Shown one piece after another: positions 1 through 6,067 of a DNA stretch of 14,226 nucleotides (position 1 is the stretch's first letter; the number at the start of each line of letters is the position of its first letter). The DNA comes from an uncultured Acetatifactor sp. (lineage in GTDB: Bacteria; Bacillota; Clostridia; Lachnospirales; Lachnospiraceae). Under the pieces are notes generated by a model. It saw only the letters and a list, made by a program, of their open reading frames with translations, did not search any database and was not told where the DNA came from. Position numbers and translations under genes: made by a program. Location: contig CAJUSI010000064.1 in assembly GCA_910589035.1 (NCBI GenBank), forward strand, positions 1 through 14,226, read 5' to 3'.

Positions 1-1188
1 ATCCTTCTGATCGACGAATACGATGTGCCCCTGGACAAGGCCCAGCAGTACGGCTACTATGACGAGATGGTCACCCTGATCCGCAATCTGTTCGGTCAGG
101 CGCTGAAGACCAACGACAGCCTGTATTTTGCCGTGCTCACCGGATGCCTTCGTATCGCAAGAGAAAGTATTTTTACCGGGCTGAACAACCTGAAAGTATT
201 CTCTGTCACAGACAGCAGGTTTGCGTCCTGGTTTGGTTTTACTGCAGACGATGTAAAACAGCTGCTGATATACTACCAACTGGAGGAGAAATTTGAGCTG
301 ATCCGGGAATGGTATGACGGATACCGTTTCGGAGATACGGAAGTGTACTGTCCCTGGGATGTGATTAATTATGTGGATCTGCTGCGGGCAGAACCGGAGG
401 CCTTTCCCAGAGCCTACTGGATCAACACCAGCGGGAACCACATCATCCGGCAGTTTATCCGTATGGCGACGCCCGGGACAAGGCGCGAGATCGAAGCCCT
501 GGTGGACGGAGAGACGGTCGCCCACCGCATCCGTCAGGAACTGACTTACCGGGAGCTGTACGACAGCATCGACAATCTCTGGAGCGTGCTTTTCACCACC
601 GGCTATCTGACCCAGCGGGGGGCGGAGGCTGCAGGCACATACCGGTTAGCCATACCGAACCTGGAGATCCGCCAGATCTTTGTGGAGCAGATACAGGAAT
701 GGTTCCAGGAGGAGACGAGAAAGGATACCCCCCGGCTGGACGCCTTCTGCGCCGCCTTCCTTCAGGGCGACGCGGACGCCGTGGAAAGACAGTTTAACGC
801 CTACCTGCGCAAGACCATCAGCATCCGGGATACGGTGGTGCAGGAGGCCAAGAAGGAAAATTTCTACCACGGAATCCTGCTGGGGCTTCTCAGCCACAGG
901 GAAGACTGGGCGGTGACCTCCAATGCGGAGTCGGGAGACGGATACAGCGATATCCTGGTGGAGCCGGAGGAAGGGGAAGTGGGAATCGTCATCGAGGTAA
1001 AATATGCGCAGGACGGAAACCTGGAGAAAGGATGCCAGGACGCCCTGGAGCAGATTGAACGGATGAAATATGGGGAATCCCTGCTGGAAGAAGGAATGGA
1101 GCGGGTTTTCAAATACGGAATCGCCTGCTATAAGAAGAAATGCAGGGTGCAGCTCGCAGGTTTCTTCGCCGTTTCTTCCGTAGAGTAA
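1..1188 (+). CDS. AAA-ATPase-like / PD-(D/E)XK nuclease domain protein, 5' partial
   Basis: The first codons already read ILLIDEYD, a Walker B-type strand, so the gene starts before the window and the Walker A loop is missing. The visible 395 residues match the family that pairs an N-terminal AAA-ATPase-like domain (DUF1703 type) with a C-terminal PD-(D/E)XK nuclease-like domain. The nuclease core is visible: Asp317 in GYSDILV and the Glu332-Val-Lys334 pair in IVIEVKYA, numbered in this fragment. Reading is open to a TAA at 1186-1188 with no frameshift, so the gene is probably intact beyond the edge. These proteins occur in many copies in Lachnospiraceae and Bacteroidetes; their role is unknown, and a mobile-element or defence role is only inferred. 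No terminator hairpin directly follows; the palindromic element at 1230-1395 comes next. Confidence 0.9.
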   Translation: MLLIDEYDVPLDKAQQYGYYDEMVTLIRNLFGQALKTNDSLYFAVLTGCLRIARESIFTGLNNLKVFSVTDSRFASWFGFTADDVKQLLIYYQLEEKFELIREWYDGYRFGDTEVYCPWDVINYVDLLRAEPEAFPRAYWINTSGNHIIRQFIRMATPGTRREIEALVDGETVAHRIRQELTYRELYDSIDNLWSVLFTTGYLTQRGAEAAGTYRLAIPNLEIRQIFVEQIQEWFQEETRKDTPRLDAFCAAFLQGDADAVERQFNAYLRKTISIRDTVVQEAKKENFYHGILLGLLSHREDWAVTSNAESGDGYSDILVEPEEGEVGIVIEVKYAQDGNLEKGCQDALEQIERMKYGESLLEEGMERVFKYGIACYKKKCRVQLAGFFAVSSVE

Positions 1189-1229
1189 CTTTGCTTTTAT
1201 TCTGTAATAAATGCAAAATCAGATATGCG

Positions 1230-1395
1230 CTAGAGCGTGTTTGAAAATTGCTTTCTGCCAGATGTGCGTCCCAATTTGTGGGAGATTTGACCCGAATGAG
1301 GGAGACGTAGTGGGCTACGTTGACCGAATGAGGGCCAAATCTCCCGCAAAGTGGGGCGTGCAGATGGCGGGAATGAATTTTCAAACACGCTCTAG
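1230..1395. repeat. 166-bp imperfect palindromic MITE-like element
   Basis: The ends are a perfect 20-bp terminal inverted repeat, ctagagcgtgtttgaaaatt and its complement ending at 1395. Similarity between the arms continues inward, including a shared gggagattt block, down to a central acgtag/ctacgt hairpin at 1305-1320 that sits exactly on the symmetry axis. Inside, cgaatgaggg also occurs twice as a direct repeat (1293-1302 and 1325-1334). The element would fold into one long hairpin on either strand. No transposase and no clear target-site duplication are visible. It ends 22 bp before the response-regulator fragment and may have displaced that gene's promoter. Its size and shape suggest a non-autonomous mobile repeat or an intergenic palindromic repeat; that is inferred from one copy. 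Confidence 0.85.
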
Positions 1396-1417
1396 GTAAG
1401 GAAAGCCGGGGGATGGA

Positions 1418-1576
1418 ATGGGAAATCATATCAGATTATTATTGGTGGAGGATGACAGCTCCATTGTGTTATTTTTAAAGGATTTTCTGCAGAAGGAAGG
1501 ATTTGAGGCTGACAGTGCGGACGGCCAGCAGGAGGCGCTGTATTGTCTGGAGGGGAGAAAGTACGATGCGGTTCTT
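1418..1576 (+). pseudogene. Response regulator, N-terminal receiver fragment
   Basis: The sequence from ATG 1418 reads as the beginning of a CheY-like receiver domain: the acidic cluster VEDD in the first strand, then helix 1 and the beta-2/helix-2 region up to KYDAVL, which normally leads to the phosphorylated aspartate. At about 1571-1578 the similarity stops and the DNA continues as an ABC permease in another frame (+1), so only about 52 residues of a roughly 220-residue regulator remain. The DNA-binding domain, partner kinase and ATPase are gone. The formal reading frame runs to 1684, but its tail is out-of-frame permease sequence. This is the left half of a deletion scar from a two-component/ABC transporter locus of the BceRS-BceAB kind; the exact family is an inference. 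Confidence 0.8.
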
Positions 1577-2077
1577 GATCCACAATGCCTTTGCCATATC
1601 CGTGGGCGAACGCACCAAACAGTTCGGACTGCTGTCCTCAGTGGGTGCTACCAGAAAACAGATACGGAAAACCGTATTATATGAGGCTCTGATTGTCGGC
1701 GGAATGGGTACTCTGCCGGGAGGGGGCTTGCCCTGGTAGCGGTGATATTAAAGGCGGCAGGTGAGACCGTGGCGGAGCTGATGGAGTTCCCAGCCGGACC
1801 CCGGCTGTATGTCTGGCTGCCGGCTGTGATTGCGGCCATGTCCCTTGCCATGCTTACGGTGCTGGCATCCGCATGGATTGCGGCAGGGCGGGCTACGAAG
1901 ATAACGGCCGTTGAGGCCGTCAGACAGAACCGGGAGTTCCATTATTCCGGAAAGCGGAGGAAAGCGGCAGGCTGGGAGGAAGGCCCGTTCGGATTCGAGG
2001 GGACGTTGGCGGTGATCTATTCCGGGCGCAACCGCAAAAGATACCGGGTCACCACATTCGCTCTCATATCGGATTGA
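1571..2077 (+). pseudogene. FtsX-type ABC transporter permease, internal fragment with frameshift
   Basis: From about 1571 the frame starting LIHNAFAISVGERTKQFG, followed by LLSSVGAT, is the highly conserved cytoplasmic segment of FtsX/MacB-type permeases linked to peptide-antibiotic resistance transporters. The frame ends at 1739. Similarity resumes in the next frame (LALVAVILKAAGETV), so a one-base frameshift lies around 1711-1726. A transmembrane helix follows (about 1800-1890), then an ITAVEAVRQ segment and the conserved FGFEGTLAV...RNRKRYR block. It stops abruptly at a TGA (2075-2077), where a full-length protein would continue into the large extracellular domain. The N-terminal part is also missing. 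The gene is clearly dead and is the right half of the same scar as the receiver fragment. Confidence 0.82.
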
Positions 2078-2111
2078 GCAGGTGGACCATAAAGAGATTT
2101 TGCCAGACTGA

Positions 2112-2140
2112 TTGACGGGCTTCGCGGGCTGTGATACAAT
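2112..2140 (+). promoter_or_regulatory. Sigma-A promoter for the WYL regulator
   Basis: The -35 box TTGACG (2112-2117) and -10 box TACAAT (2135-2140) are separated by exactly 17 bp, and TG at 2132-2133 forms an extended -10. Transcription would start near 2147 and leave a leader of about 118 nt before ATG 2265. The promoter lies immediately after the permease scar. Confidence 0.75.
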
Positions 2141-2264
2141 GCAGAGAACGTAAAATTTCCGGGGACGGTATCCGGTGATGGCGGAAGCTTCCGGGTGCCA
2201 TAATCAAAGATCCGAATTTGAACCTGCCCCATATCACGAGGAAAGGGAAAGCTGGCATTTTTGC

Positions 2265-3167
2265 ATGAAAATTTACCGTTTGATAGGCATCATTACCACC
2301 TTACAGCAGCAAAAGACCGTGACAGCCCCCTATCTGGCGGAGAAGTTCGAGGTGTCACGCCGCACCATCAACCGGGATATTGAGGATATCTGCAGGGCCG
2401 GTATTCCTCTGGTTACCACCCAGGGGGCCGGGGGCGGTATCTCCATTATGGAGGGATTCTCGCTGGATACCACCGTTTTCACGAAACAGGAGCTGGCGGC
2501 CATCCTCACGGGACTGAAGTCCCTGGACAGCATATCCCGTTCTGCCGCAGGGGAGAATCTGGCCAGGAAGATCGGCGGCGGTCCCTCCGTAAGGATTGCC
2601 GATCATATGACCATCGACCTGGCCTCCCACTATAAGGATGACCTGGCTTCCAAGCTGGAGCTGATCAAATCCGCCATCGAGACCTCCAGGTGCATTGCCT
2701 TCCGCTATTATTATGAAAAGGGGGAGGCGGACAAGCTCATCGAGCCCTGCCAGATCGTGTTCAAATGGTATGACTGGTATGTCTTCGGATTCTGCAGACA
2801 GCGCAGGGACTTTCGGCTGTATAAGCTGCGCCGCCTGTGGAGCCTGGAGGTTACCCGGGAGACTTTTGCCCCCAGGGAGATTCCGGAGGAGAAGAGGAAT
2901 TTCGGCTCCCATATGACGGACGATTACATGGTTGCGGCGGTCTATGACCCGGGCGTGAGATACCGCCTGGTGGAGGAATACGGGCCGGACTGCTATACCG
3001 AGCAGGAGGACGGCAGATTATATGCGGAATGGGGCTTTACCACCCCGCAGCGGGCGGTGGAATGGTTCCTGGGATTCGGCGGCAGAGTGAAAGTCCTTCA
3101 TCCTCCGGAGATGGTGGAGCGGATGAGGGAAACTCTGGATGCCGCCCGGAATTTATACGGAACATGA
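2265..3167 (+). CDS. WYL-domain transcriptional regulator (HTH_11-WYL)
   Basis: This is a complete 300-residue regulator. Residues 1-60 form an HTH_11-type winged helix (KFEVSRRTINRDIE is the recognition region, followed by the usual GAGGG turn of the wing). Residues about 135-200 are the WYL domain, with the ligand-contact motif as KWYDWYVFGF (167-176). A variable C-terminal extension ends near residue 295. WYL regulators sense small molecules or nucleic acids and often control neighbouring genes. ATG 2265 is preferred because the protein begins exactly where the family does (MKIYRLIGII); the frame is open further upstream but that stretch has no family character. A purine-rich gaggaaaggg lies rather far upstream (2238-2247). 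The kinase gene follows 118 bp downstream on the same strand, so it is a possible target or operon partner. Confidence 0.9.
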   Translation: MKIYRLIGIITTLQQQKTVTAPYLAEKFEVSRRTINRDIEDICRAGIPLVTTQGAGGGISIMEGFSLDTTVFTKQELAAILTGLKSLDSISRSAAGENLARKIGGGPSVRIADHMTIDLASHYKDDLASKLELIKSAIETSRCIAFRYYYEKGEADKLIEPCQIVFKWYDWYVFGFCRQRRDFRLYKLRRLWSLEVTRETFAPREIPEEKRNFGSHMTDDYMVAAVYDPGVRYRLVEEYGPDCYTEQEDGRLYAEWGFTTPQRAVEWFLGFGGRVKVLHPPEMVERMRETLDAARNLYGT

Positions 3168-3201
3168 TAGGGGCCTGCGCCGGGATGCCTCTGCGGTTCT
3201 A

Positions 3202-3271
3202 TTGCCGCGGGCAACGAGCCGGGCTTGCAGGCGCAAGGGTTTTGAAGATTCATATGCACGCCAAAGCGTGC
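3202..3271. promoter_or_regulatory. Three small inverted repeats before the pyridoxamine kinase gene
   Basis: The 118-bp gap between the WYL regulator and the kinase holds three perfect short inverted repeats: TTGCC/GGCAA (3202-3214), CTTGC/GCAAG (3224-3237) and GCACGC/GCGTGC (3256-3271). The last ends two bases before the kinase ribosome-binding site GGGAGGT (3273-3279). None is followed by a T-run, so they are not classical terminators. They could be operator sites or a leader structure that affects translation; that role is inferred. I see no convincing separate promoter here. Confidence 0.4.
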
Positions 3272-3285
3272 CGGGAGGTATAAAA

Positions 3286-4113
3286 ATGAAAAGAGTACTG
3301 ACAATACAGGATATTTCATGCCTGGGGAAATGTTCCCTGACGATCGCATTGCCCGTCATATCTGCCCTGGGTTCAGAGGCGGTCATTCTGCCTACGGCAG
3401 TTCTGTCCACCCATACGATGTTTCGGAATTTTACCTGCAAAGATCTTTCCGACCAGATTGAGCCCATCGCCAACCACTGGAAGAGCGAAGGCGTGACCTT
3501 TGACGCCATTTATACCGGATATCTGGGGACAATCGGGCAGATCGACCAGGTAAAGGAATTGTTCCGAAGCTTTCGGGAGAAGGGGACTACGATTATTGTC
3601 GATCCTGTGATGGCGGACAACGGAAAGCTGTATCCTGCTTTTGACATGGACTATGTAAGGAAAAATGCAGAGCTCTGCGCAGAGGCGGACATCATTGTGC
3701 CGAATATCACCGAGGCTGCCCTGATGACGGGCATGGAGTACAGAGAGGAATACGATGAGGACTATATCAGAGAGCTTCTTGCCAGGCTCAATGAGCTGGG
3801 GGCCGGCATCAGCGTCCTGACCGGCATTTCGCTGGAAAAAGGAAAAACAGGGATAATGGGATACGAGCGTAAGTCCGGGGACTATTATGTATACCAGAAC
3901 CGCAGAATTGATGCCGCTTACCATGGCACAGGAGACCTTTTCTCCAGCACCTGTGTGGGGGAAATCCTGAGAGGGAGGGACTGGCGTGACGCTATGCGCA
4001 TCGCCGCTGATTACACGGCCCATACCATAGAAGTGACCCTGCGAAACCCGGAGAAGCCCTGGTATGGTGTTGACTTCGAGACTACGCTTCCAGACCTCCT
4101 TACTATGAAGTAG
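3286..4113 (+). CDS. Pyridoxal/pyridoxamine kinase (PdxK/PdxY family)
   Basis: This 275-residue cytoplasmic enzyme of the ribokinase fold phosphorylates B6 vitamers with ATP in the salvage of pyridoxal 5'-phosphate. Family marks are visible: the N-terminal TIQDISCLGKCSLT strand and loop, VLSTHT at 39-44, TGYLG at 77-81, VDPVMAD at 105-111, PNITEA at 139-144 and the catalytic anion-hole motif HGTGD at 213-217, with Asp217 as the expected base. Length is normal. The start is fixed by GGGAGGT six bases upstream of ATG 3286; the open frame extends further back but without family similarity. It lies downstream of a WYL regulator on the same strand. The exact vitamer preference (pyridoxal or pyridoxamine) cannot be read from sequence, so no symbol is given. 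Confidence 0.92.
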   Translation: MKRVLTIQDISCLGKCSLTIALPVISALGSEAVILPTAVLSTHTMFRNFTCKDLSDQIEPIANHWKSEGVTFDAIYTGYLGTIGQIDQVKELFRSFREKGTTIIVDPVMADNGKLYPAFDMDYVRKNAELCAEADIIVPNITEAALMTGMEYREEYDEDYIRELLARLNELGAGISVLTGISLEKGKTGIMGYERKSGDYYVYQNRRIDAAYHGTGDLFSSTCVGEILRGRDWRDAMRIAADYTAHTIEVTLRNPEKPWYGVDFETTLPDLLTMK

Positions 4114-4117
4114 TTTC

Positions 4118-4146
4118 TTGTTTATTTATTTGATATGAAGTATAAT
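4118..4146 (+). promoter_or_regulatory. Promoter for the FecR-domain lipoprotein
   Basis: A perfect -10 box TATAAT (4141-4146) lies 17 bp after TTGTTT (4118-4123). The -35 matches consensus only in its first half, but the spacing is ideal and the region is AT-rich. It begins four bases after the kinase stop codon, and the transcript would start near 4153, giving a leader of about 36 nt. Confidence 0.7.
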
Positions 4147-4188
4147 GGGTTCTGCGATTACATTTTTACAGCAGAAGGGAGAGAGATT

Positions 4189-5235
4189 ATGAAAAAAATG
4201 AGGGCGGCTTTGTGGGTTATTATACTCGTGCTGGCCTGCGCCGGGTGCGGTAACGCAGGCGGAGGGGACGATGCCGGAGGGGAGGCTTCCGACAGCATTG
4301 TGGATGCCTCCGATAGGAATGCGGACAATGAGGAAGAAAACACGGCCTCCACCATGCGTCTGGAGAAGGCGGAGGGGTCGGTGGCGGTGGCCGACGGAGA
4401 CGGAAAGGATCAGGAGCTGCGGGAGAAGATGCTTCTGTTCAGTGGGTACAGCATTGAAACCCAGGGAAAGAGCTTCAGCTGGTTCAACCTGGACGACACG
4501 AAGCTGGCAAAGATGGACGAGAACACAAAAGCCTCGATTGTAAAAGAGGGCAGGAATCTGAAACTGCTGGTGGACAGCGGCCATCTGTATTTCAATATCA
4601 CGGAGCCGCTGGAGGAAGATGAGACGTTTGAAATCCGGACCAGCACCATGACCGTGGGCATTCGGGGGACCTGCGGCTGGGTGGATGCGGATCTGAACAG
4701 GGTCTATATCTTAAGAGGAGCCGTGTCCTGCGCCACCGAAGTACAGGCTCTGGAAATGGAAATAGAGCCTTTCATGTACGCGGAATGCGGGACGGACGGC
4801 ACGATCTGGCAGGATGGCTTTGATCCCACGGAGATTCCGGAGTTTGTATGGGAAGAAATGGAGCCCGAGTTTTTCGAAGAATTGGGTCTGAGTCCTGACC
4901 GGGAGGATCTGTTTAGGGAGAGCGAGAGCCGGCCGGAATCGTCGGCAGAGGAAAGCCCCTCCAAGGAAACCGTGTACGGCAGCGGTACTTACCATATCGT
5001 TGGCGAGTGCCCGTCGGAGTATGACGACAGCTTTACGGATGTCCATGAATTTATCTATGTGGACGGCGTAATGACCTTTGCCGAATATGATGACTACGAC
5101 GGCAAGGGTGCCTGGGGAACCGCCGACGGCTACGTGGATATGCCGGATATCGAGACGCAGCCCTATTACGGATTGACCGTGGAGGAGCTTGTGGAAAAGA
5201 TGGAAAGTCAGGGCTTTACCGTGACGATCAAGTAA
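4189..5235 (+). CDS. FecR-domain lipoprotein
   Basis: This 348-residue protein begins with a short positive n-region and a hydrophobic stretch (residues 6-19). Cysteines at 17 and 20 are either of them possible lipidation sites (VLAC or CAGC), so it should be anchored on the outside of the membrane. A low-complexity acidic/glycine linker runs to about residue 55. Residues about 60-180 form a FecR-like beta-rich domain ending in the typical TVGIRGT turn (155-161) followed by YILRGAV. A Pro/Glu/Ser-rich stretch (about 240-262) leads to a C-terminal domain ending in VEELVEKMESQGF. In Gram-negatives FecR transmits signals to an ECF sigma factor; here there is no TonB system, but an ECF sigma gene follows. 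The start is supported by the purine-rich SD at 4173-4186. It has its own promoter and terminator. Confidence 0.85.
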   Translation: MKKMRAALWVIILVLACAGCGNAGGGDDAGGEASDSIVDASDRNADNEEENTASTMRLEKAEGSVAVADGDGKDQELREKMLLFSGYSIETQGKSFSWFNLDDTKLAKMDENTKASIVKEGRNLKLLVDSGHLYFNITEPLEEDETFEIRTSTMTVGIRGTCGWVDADLNRVYILRGAVSCATEVQALEMEIEPFMYAECGTDGTIWQDGFDPTEIPEFVWEEMEPEFFEELGLSPDREDLFRESESRPESSAEESPSKETVYGSGTYHIVGECPSEYDDSFTDVHEFIYVDGVMTFAEYDDYDGKGAWGTADGYVDMPDIETQPYYGLTVEELVEKMESQGFTVTIK

Positions 5236-5248
5236 TATATAAGCATTT

Positions 5249-5286
5249 ATCAGGCCAGTCATTTCGGTGATTGGCCTGATTTTATT
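5249..5286 (+). terminator. Rho-independent terminator after the FecR lipoprotein
   Basis: A 13-bp stem (5249-5261 with 5268-5280, one G-T wobble) closes a TTTCGG loop and is followed by TTTTATT. It lies 14 bases after the lipoprotein stop codon and separates that gene from the sigma-factor operon. Confidence 0.9.
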
Positions 5287-5337
5287 AGATTCAGAGCCGA
5301 AAACCGGTAAGAAATCGCGGTTTATCGGCTCTGATCT
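5287..5337. promoter_or_regulatory. Large hairpin upstream of the sigma operon
   Basis: Directly after the terminator U-tract, arms at 5287-5306 and 5318-5337 pair along their full length with one single-base bulge on each side, around an 11-base loop. The core is CAGAGCCGA/TCGGCTCTG. No T-run follows on either strand, so it is not a plain terminator. A smaller inverted repeat CTGCCGT/ACGGCAG (5355-5361 with 5387-5393) comes next. The role is unknown: operator, attenuator, small RNA or processed leader. Confidence 0.55.
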
Positions 5338-5431
5338 CTACTTTACGGGAAGGTCTGCCGTAGAATAGGTGTGAAATCAGAATAGCACGGCAGGAAATTT
5401 TATTGAGAAAAGGGAGTTTCCAGTAAGTGTT

Positions 5432-5460
5432 TTGCTATTTTCGTTCGTATTATATATGAC
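5432..5460 (+). promoter_or_regulatory. Possible promoter for the sigma-factor operon
   Basis: TTGCTA (5432-5437) and TATGAC (5455-5460) are 17 bp apart within an AT-rich block, each with four of six consensus bases. This is the best candidate in the gap after the terminator, but it is weak. A promoter read by the operon's own ECF sigma factor is equally possible and cannot be judged from one copy. Confidence 0.3.
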
Positions 5461-5485
5461 TGGACAGTTAAGAGGATTATCCAAG

Positions 5486-5493
5486 AAAGAGGT
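5486..5493 (+). promoter_or_regulatory. Ribosome-binding site that selects a TTG start
   Basis: AAAGAGGT lies seven bases before TTG 5501. The upstream in-frame ATG at 5456 has no Shine-Dalgarno match before it, only TA-rich sequence, so the TTG is the better start. Confidence 0.65.
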
Positions 5494-5500
5494 ACTCAAG

Positions 5501-6067
5501 TTGAACGATAAGAAAATAATCTCGGCAATCGCAGCCAGGGATGAGCGGATGCTGGCCTTTGCGATACGGAAATATTCCGGACTTCTCTGGAAGATTGCCG
5601 CCTCTGTATTAATCAATGCGGCCTCCGTTCAGGATGTGGAGGAATGTGTGGCGGATGTGTTTATCTATCTGTGGCAATATCCTGAAAAGTATGATCCTGA
5701 CAAGGCGAAATTATCCTCATGGCTTTCTATTATTGCAAGGTCAAAGGCAGTTGACAGCTATCGTCGGATTGCCGGAAAGAGGGAAATTCCCATGGAAGAA
5801 GCCGTGGCGGACAGTCTGGGATATACCGGGGCAGCGGCGGATGAGGAGACGGAAGGAAGGCATTCCCGGGAGAGGCTGCGCGCCTGTATGGAGGAGCTGG
5901 AGGAAAAGGAAAGGGAGCTTGTCATAAGGAGATATTACTATGAGCAGAAACCGGCGCAGATCGCGGTTGCCCTGGACATGCCGAAGAAACAGGTGGAAAA
6001 CAGATTATATTATGCGAGGCAGAAGCTGAGGAAGATGATGGAGAAGCAGGGAGGAGTGCAGGTATGA
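5501..6067 (+). CDS. ECF-type RNA polymerase sigma factor
   Basis: The predicted 188-residue protein has sigma region 2 at about residues 15-90, with the -10-binding helix and the aromatic/acidic pattern DVFIYLWQYPEKYDP followed by KAVDSYRR. Region 4 at about 128-180 has a helix-turn-helix ending LDMPKKQVENRLYYARQKLRK. Regions 1.1 and 3 are absent, as expected for group 4 (ECF) factors, and the size is typical. TTG 5501 is chosen from its SD and because the family begins with a short NDKKIISAI-like segment; ATG 5456 would add 15 residues. Its stop overlaps the next ATG (ATGA at 6064-6067), which is the usual arrangement for a sigma factor and its anti-sigma partner. It should direct RNA polymerase to the promoters of this locus, possibly its own. 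Confidence 0.9.
   Translation: MNDKKIISAIAARDERMLAFAIRKYSGLLWKIAASVLINAASVQDVEECVADVFIYLWQYPEKYDPDKAKLSSWLSIIARSKAVDSYRRIAGKREIPMEEAVADSLGYTGAAADEETEGRHSRERLRACMEELEEKERELVIRRYYYEQKPAQIAVALDMPKKQVENRLYYARQKLRKMMEKQGGVQV

Noticed and set aside
1211..1399. 62-residue protein inside the palindromic element
   Set aside because: The frame follows the inverted repeat, and a matching peptide appears on the other strand. This is a by-product of the palindrome rather than evidence for a gene.
2175..2264. N-terminal extension of the WYL regulator
   Set aside because: The upstream in-frame codons have no family similarity, and the DNA there fits a 5' leader after the promoter at 2112-2140.
3373..4023. 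Minus-strand 216-codon open frame
   Set aside because: It lies fully antisense to the clear pyridoxamine kinase gene and has no family similarity or ribosome-binding site.
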